The notes beneath the pieces were generated by a model. It was given only the letters and a program-made list of their open reading frames with translations, was not told the DNA's origin and did not search any database. Positions 62,035 to 64,000 of a DNA stretch of 64,000 bases are shown in pieces. Made by a program: the position numbers and the translations under genes. This DNA comes from Pseudomonas benzenivorans. GTDB lineage: Bacteria; Pseudomonadota; Gammaproteobacteria; Pseudomonadales; Pseudomonadaceae. The DNA lies in assembly GCF_900100495.1 (NCBI RefSeq), contig NZ_FNCT01000022.1, forward strand, positions 19,308-83,307, in the 5' to 3' direction. The stretch's first letter is position 1; each line of letters starts with the position of its first letter.

Positions 62035-62943
62035 ATGAGTTTGCCTCAACAGGTGCGCCTGGTCGAAGTCGGCCCGCGCGATGGCCTGCAGAACGAGAAG
62101 CAACCGATCGGCGTGGCCGACAAGGTGCGCCTGGTCGACGAGCTGTCCGCCGCCGGCCTGCGCTATATCGAGGTCGGCAGCTTCGTCTCGCCCAAGTGGG
62201 TGCCGCAGATGGCCGGCAGCAGAGAGGTGTTCGCCCAGATCCAGCGACTGCCCGGAGTCACCTACGCCGCGCTGACCCCCAACCTGAAAGGCTTCGAGGC
62301 CGCCCTGGAGGCCGGAGTCAAGGAAGTCGCGGTGTTCGCCGCCGCCTCCGAGGCCTTCTCGCAGAAGAACATCAACTGCTCGATCGCCGACAGCCTGCAG
62401 CGTTTCCTGCCGCTGATGGAGGCGGCCAGCCAGCACGGCGTGCGCGTGCGCGGCTACGTGTCCTGCGTGCTCGGCTGCCCCTACGAGGGCGAGGTCAGCG
62501 CCGAGCGGGTCGCCTGGGTGGCCAAGGAGCTGTACGCCATGGGCTGCTACGAAATCTCGCTGGGCGACACCATCGGCGTGGGCACCGCCGGCAAGACCCG
62601 ACAGATGTTCGACGTGGTCGGCCGCGACATTCCGCGCGACAAACTGGCCGGGCACTTCCACGACACCTATGGCCAGGCCCTGGCCAATATCTACGCCAGC
62701 CTGCTGGAAGGCATCGGCGTGTTCGACAGTTCGGTCGCCGGGCTGGGCGGCTGCCCCTACGCCAAGGGCGCCACCGGCAACGTCGCGACCGAGGACGTGC
62801 TCTATTTACTCAATGGCCTGGGCATCGGAACCGGCATCGACCTGGACCAGCTGATCGCCGCCGGCCAGCGCATCTGCACGGTGCTCGGCAAGGAGAATGG
62901 CTCGCGGGTGGCGCGGGCCTTGCTCCAGGTAGCGACCGGCTGA
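62035..62943 (+). CDS. liuE: Hydroxymethylglutaryl-CoA lyase
   Basis: 302-aa TIM-barrel lyase cleaving HMG-CoA to acetyl-CoA and acetoacetate, the last leucine-specific step. VRLVEVGPRDGLQNEKQPIG (catalytic Arg/Asp), GDTIGVGTAGKTRQMFDVVG, HFHDTYGQALAN (metal-binding histidines) and the signature GLGGCPYAKGATGNVATED with the active-site Cys. AGGAG ribosome site 8 bp before the ATG at 62035. A strong terminator follows. Confidence 0.96.
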   Translation: MSLPQQVRLVEVGPRDGLQNEKQPIGVADKVRLVDELSAAGLRYIEVGSFVSPKWVPQMAGSREVFAQIQRLPGVTYAALTPNLKGFEAALEAGVKEVAVFAAASEAFSQKNINCSIADSLQRFLPLMEAASQHGVRVRGYVSCVLGCPYEGEVSAERVAWVAKELYAMGCYEISLGDTIGVGTAGKTRQMFDVVGRDIPRDKLAGHFHDTYGQALANIYASLLEGIGVFDSSVAGLGGCPYAKGATGNVATEDVLYLLNGLGIGTGIDLDQLIAAGQRICTVLGKENGSRVARALLQVATG

Positions 62944-62969
62944 ATAGGCGCGAGCGTTTCCCCTCCTTG

Positions 62970-63001
62970 GCCGCGCGGCACAGCAGCGCGGCTTTTTTTT
63001 T
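62970..63001 (+). terminator. Rho-independent terminator of the liu operon
   Basis: GCCGCGC (62970-62976) pairs with GCGCGGC (62986-62992), followed by nine T residues. Confidence 0.9.
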
Positions 63002-63073
63002 ATGGCTCCGCCCCGATCAGCTGGTGCGTGAGTCGCTCCTGCCTGCGAGATCAGGCGACAGCCCGCGTATGGC

Positions 63074-63132
63074 TAGGGTGCGCTGCGCGCATCTGCGCAG
63101 CCGGCGGCTCTTGGTGCGCACGGCGCACCCTA
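63074..63132. repeat. REP pair, GTAGGGTGCGC type
   Basis: TAGGGTGCGCTGCGCGCATC from 63074 faces TTGGTGCGCACGGCGCACCC ending near 63132, in the 341-bp gap between the convergent liuE and thiolase genes. Confidence 0.75.
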
Positions 63133-63230
63133 CCGAGTTGTCGCAACAGGCAATTGCGACATAGCCTTTTTATGCTGCGCCAGCTTACGAGTGACGGCCC
63201 CGCGCTTGCTCGGCCGGGGACATGACCAGG

Positions 63231-63268
63231 AAAAACGCCGGCGCCCGCTGTCGTTGCGGGGCCGGCGC
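63231..63268 (-). terminator. Terminator of the atoB-like thiolase gene
   Basis: On the minus strand GCGCCGGCCCCGC and GCGGGCGCCGGCG form a long GC stem with one bulge, followed by TTTTT (complement of 63231-63235). Confidence 0.75.
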
Positions 63269-63284
63269 TGCGCGCACCGCAGGC

Positions 63285-64000
63285 TTAACGTTCGATCGCC
63301 AGGGCCACGCCCTGACCGCCGCCGATGCACAGGGTGGCCAGGCCCTTGTTGGCGTCGCGCCTCCGCATCTCGTGCAGCAGGGTCACCAGGATCCGGCAGC
63401 CGGAGCCGCCGATCGGGTGGCCGAGGGCGATGGCGCCGCCGTTGACGTTGACCTTGCTCGCATCCCACTGCAGTTCCTGGCCGACCGCCAGGGCCTGGGC
63501 GGCGAAGGCCTCGTTGGCCTCGATCAGGTCCAGCTGGTCGAGGTTCCAGCCGGCCTTGGCCAGGCAGCGGCGGGTGGCGCTGACCGGGCCGATGCCCATG
63601 ATCGCCGGGTCGACGCCGGCGTTGGCGTAGCCGGCGATCCGCGCCAGCACCGGCAGGCCGAGGGCCTGGGCCTTGGCCGCGCTCATCAGCAGCACCGCGG
63701 CGGCGCCGTCGTTGAGACTGGAGGCGTTGCCGGCGGTCACCGAGCCGTCCTGCTTGAACGCCGGCTTGAGCTTGCCCAGAGACTCGGCGCTGGTGCCGGC
63801 GCGCGGCTGCTCGTCGGTGGCGAAGGCAACGGGCTCGCCCTTCTTCTGCGGGATCAGGATCGGGGTGATCTCATCAACGAAGCGCCCGGCCTCGATGGCG
63901 GCGCAGGCCTTGCGCTGCGAGTCGGCGGCGAAAGCGTCCTGCGCCTCGCGGGAAATGCCGTACTTTTCCACGAGATTTTCCGCAGTGATGCCCATGTGGT
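63285..64000 (-). CDS. atoB: Acetyl-CoA acetyltransferase, 5' part outside window
   Basis: The C-terminal 237 residues of a thiolase. HMGITAENLVEKYGISREAQ is typical of biosynthetic/degradative acetoacetyl-CoA thiolases (AtoB/PhaA). NASSLNDGAAAVLLMS, NEAFAAQALAVGQ, GGAIALGHPIGGSGCRILVT (His) and CIGGGQGVALAIER (Cys) are present; the N-terminal nucleophile Cys is cut off. It lies beside liuE, whose product acetoacetate, once activated, gives its substrate acetoacetyl-CoA. The start is beyond 64000. Confidence 0.9.
   Translation of the reverse strand, partial: HMGITAENLVEKYGISREAQDAFAADSQRKACAAIEAGRFVDEITPILIPQKKGEPVAFATDEQPRAGTSAESLGKLKPAFKQDGSVTAGNASSLNDGAAAVLLMSAAKAQALGLPVLARIAGYANAGVDPAIMGIGPVSATRRCLAKAGWNLDQLDLIEANEAFAAQALAVGQELQWDASKVNVNGGAIALGHPIGGSGCRILVTLLHEMRRRDANKGLATLCIGGGQGVALAIER

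Overview
The window is about 64 kb of GC-rich DNA, almost fully coding, from a Pseudomonas chromosome. It carries mexS-mexT-mexEF-oprN, muxABC-opmB, a liu leucine pathway, and several classes of Pseudomonas-type REP palindromes between genes. From memory, the order tpx / alanine symporter / tamB-tamA / GNAT / xthA / TerC / acyl-CoA dehydrogenase / LysR resembles the PA25xx region of P. aeruginosa. The REP families, the fused gluconokinase-TRAP gene and a MITE-like insertion suggest another Pseudomonas species, which I cannot name. I see no tRNA, rRNA, CRISPR array, phage or transposase gene.

Layout. (1) 1-23 kb is an efflux block. It holds the 5' part of a Cus-type metal RND operon (cusC-cusB, minus) with a small Cys/Met/His-rich protein, the mexS<>mexT-mexE-mexF-oprN locus, an SDR gene divergent from an orphan TRAP binding protein, and the muxA-muxB-muxC-opmB operon (minus). 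(2) 23-39 kb is housekeeping and envelope: tpx, a Na+/alanine symporter, tamA-tamB, a GNAT protein, xthA, a PstS-OmpA fusion behind a Pho box, a TerC protein with a structured leader, and a DUF1631-GGDEF-EAL protein. (3) 39-42.5 kb has an acyl-CoA dehydrogenase divergent from a LysR regulator, then a solute-binding protein. (4) 42.5-47.6 kb is an apparent gluconate module, transcribed leftward. It contains a gluconokinase fused to the small TRAP permease subunit, then the large permease and the binding protein, a terminator, a 336-bp MITE-like element, and gntR. (5) 47.8-54.4 kb is an acyl-CoA/branched-chain degradation operon (AMP-ligase, AraC regulator, SDR, thiolase, acyl-CoA dehydrogenase). 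(6) 54.8-63 kb has a GST gene and liuR-liuA-liuB-liuC-liuD-liuE, then the 3' part of a thiolase gene (atoB-like).

How the genes work together. Two regulatory links can be read from the sequence. A palindrome built on ACGTTAACGT overlaps the -10 of both the liuR promoter and the divergently placed AMP-ligase promoter, which puts both CoA-thioester pathways plausibly under LiuR. A TAGCGCTA-centred palindrome overlaps the promoter of the gluconokinase-TRAP gene and recurs, 13 of 14 bases identical, inside the linker joining its two domains. There it is followed directly by a Shine-Dalgarno-like AAGGAGGG with no start codon. This suggests that the fusion captured an old operator/RBS region, or that the second site is an auxiliary operator.

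Repeats have also moved into gene edges. A 48-bp double palindrome lies in frame inside the signal peptide of oprN, and a REP pair lies inside the 5' end of opmB. REPs separate muxB from muxC and sit in three of the liu junctions.
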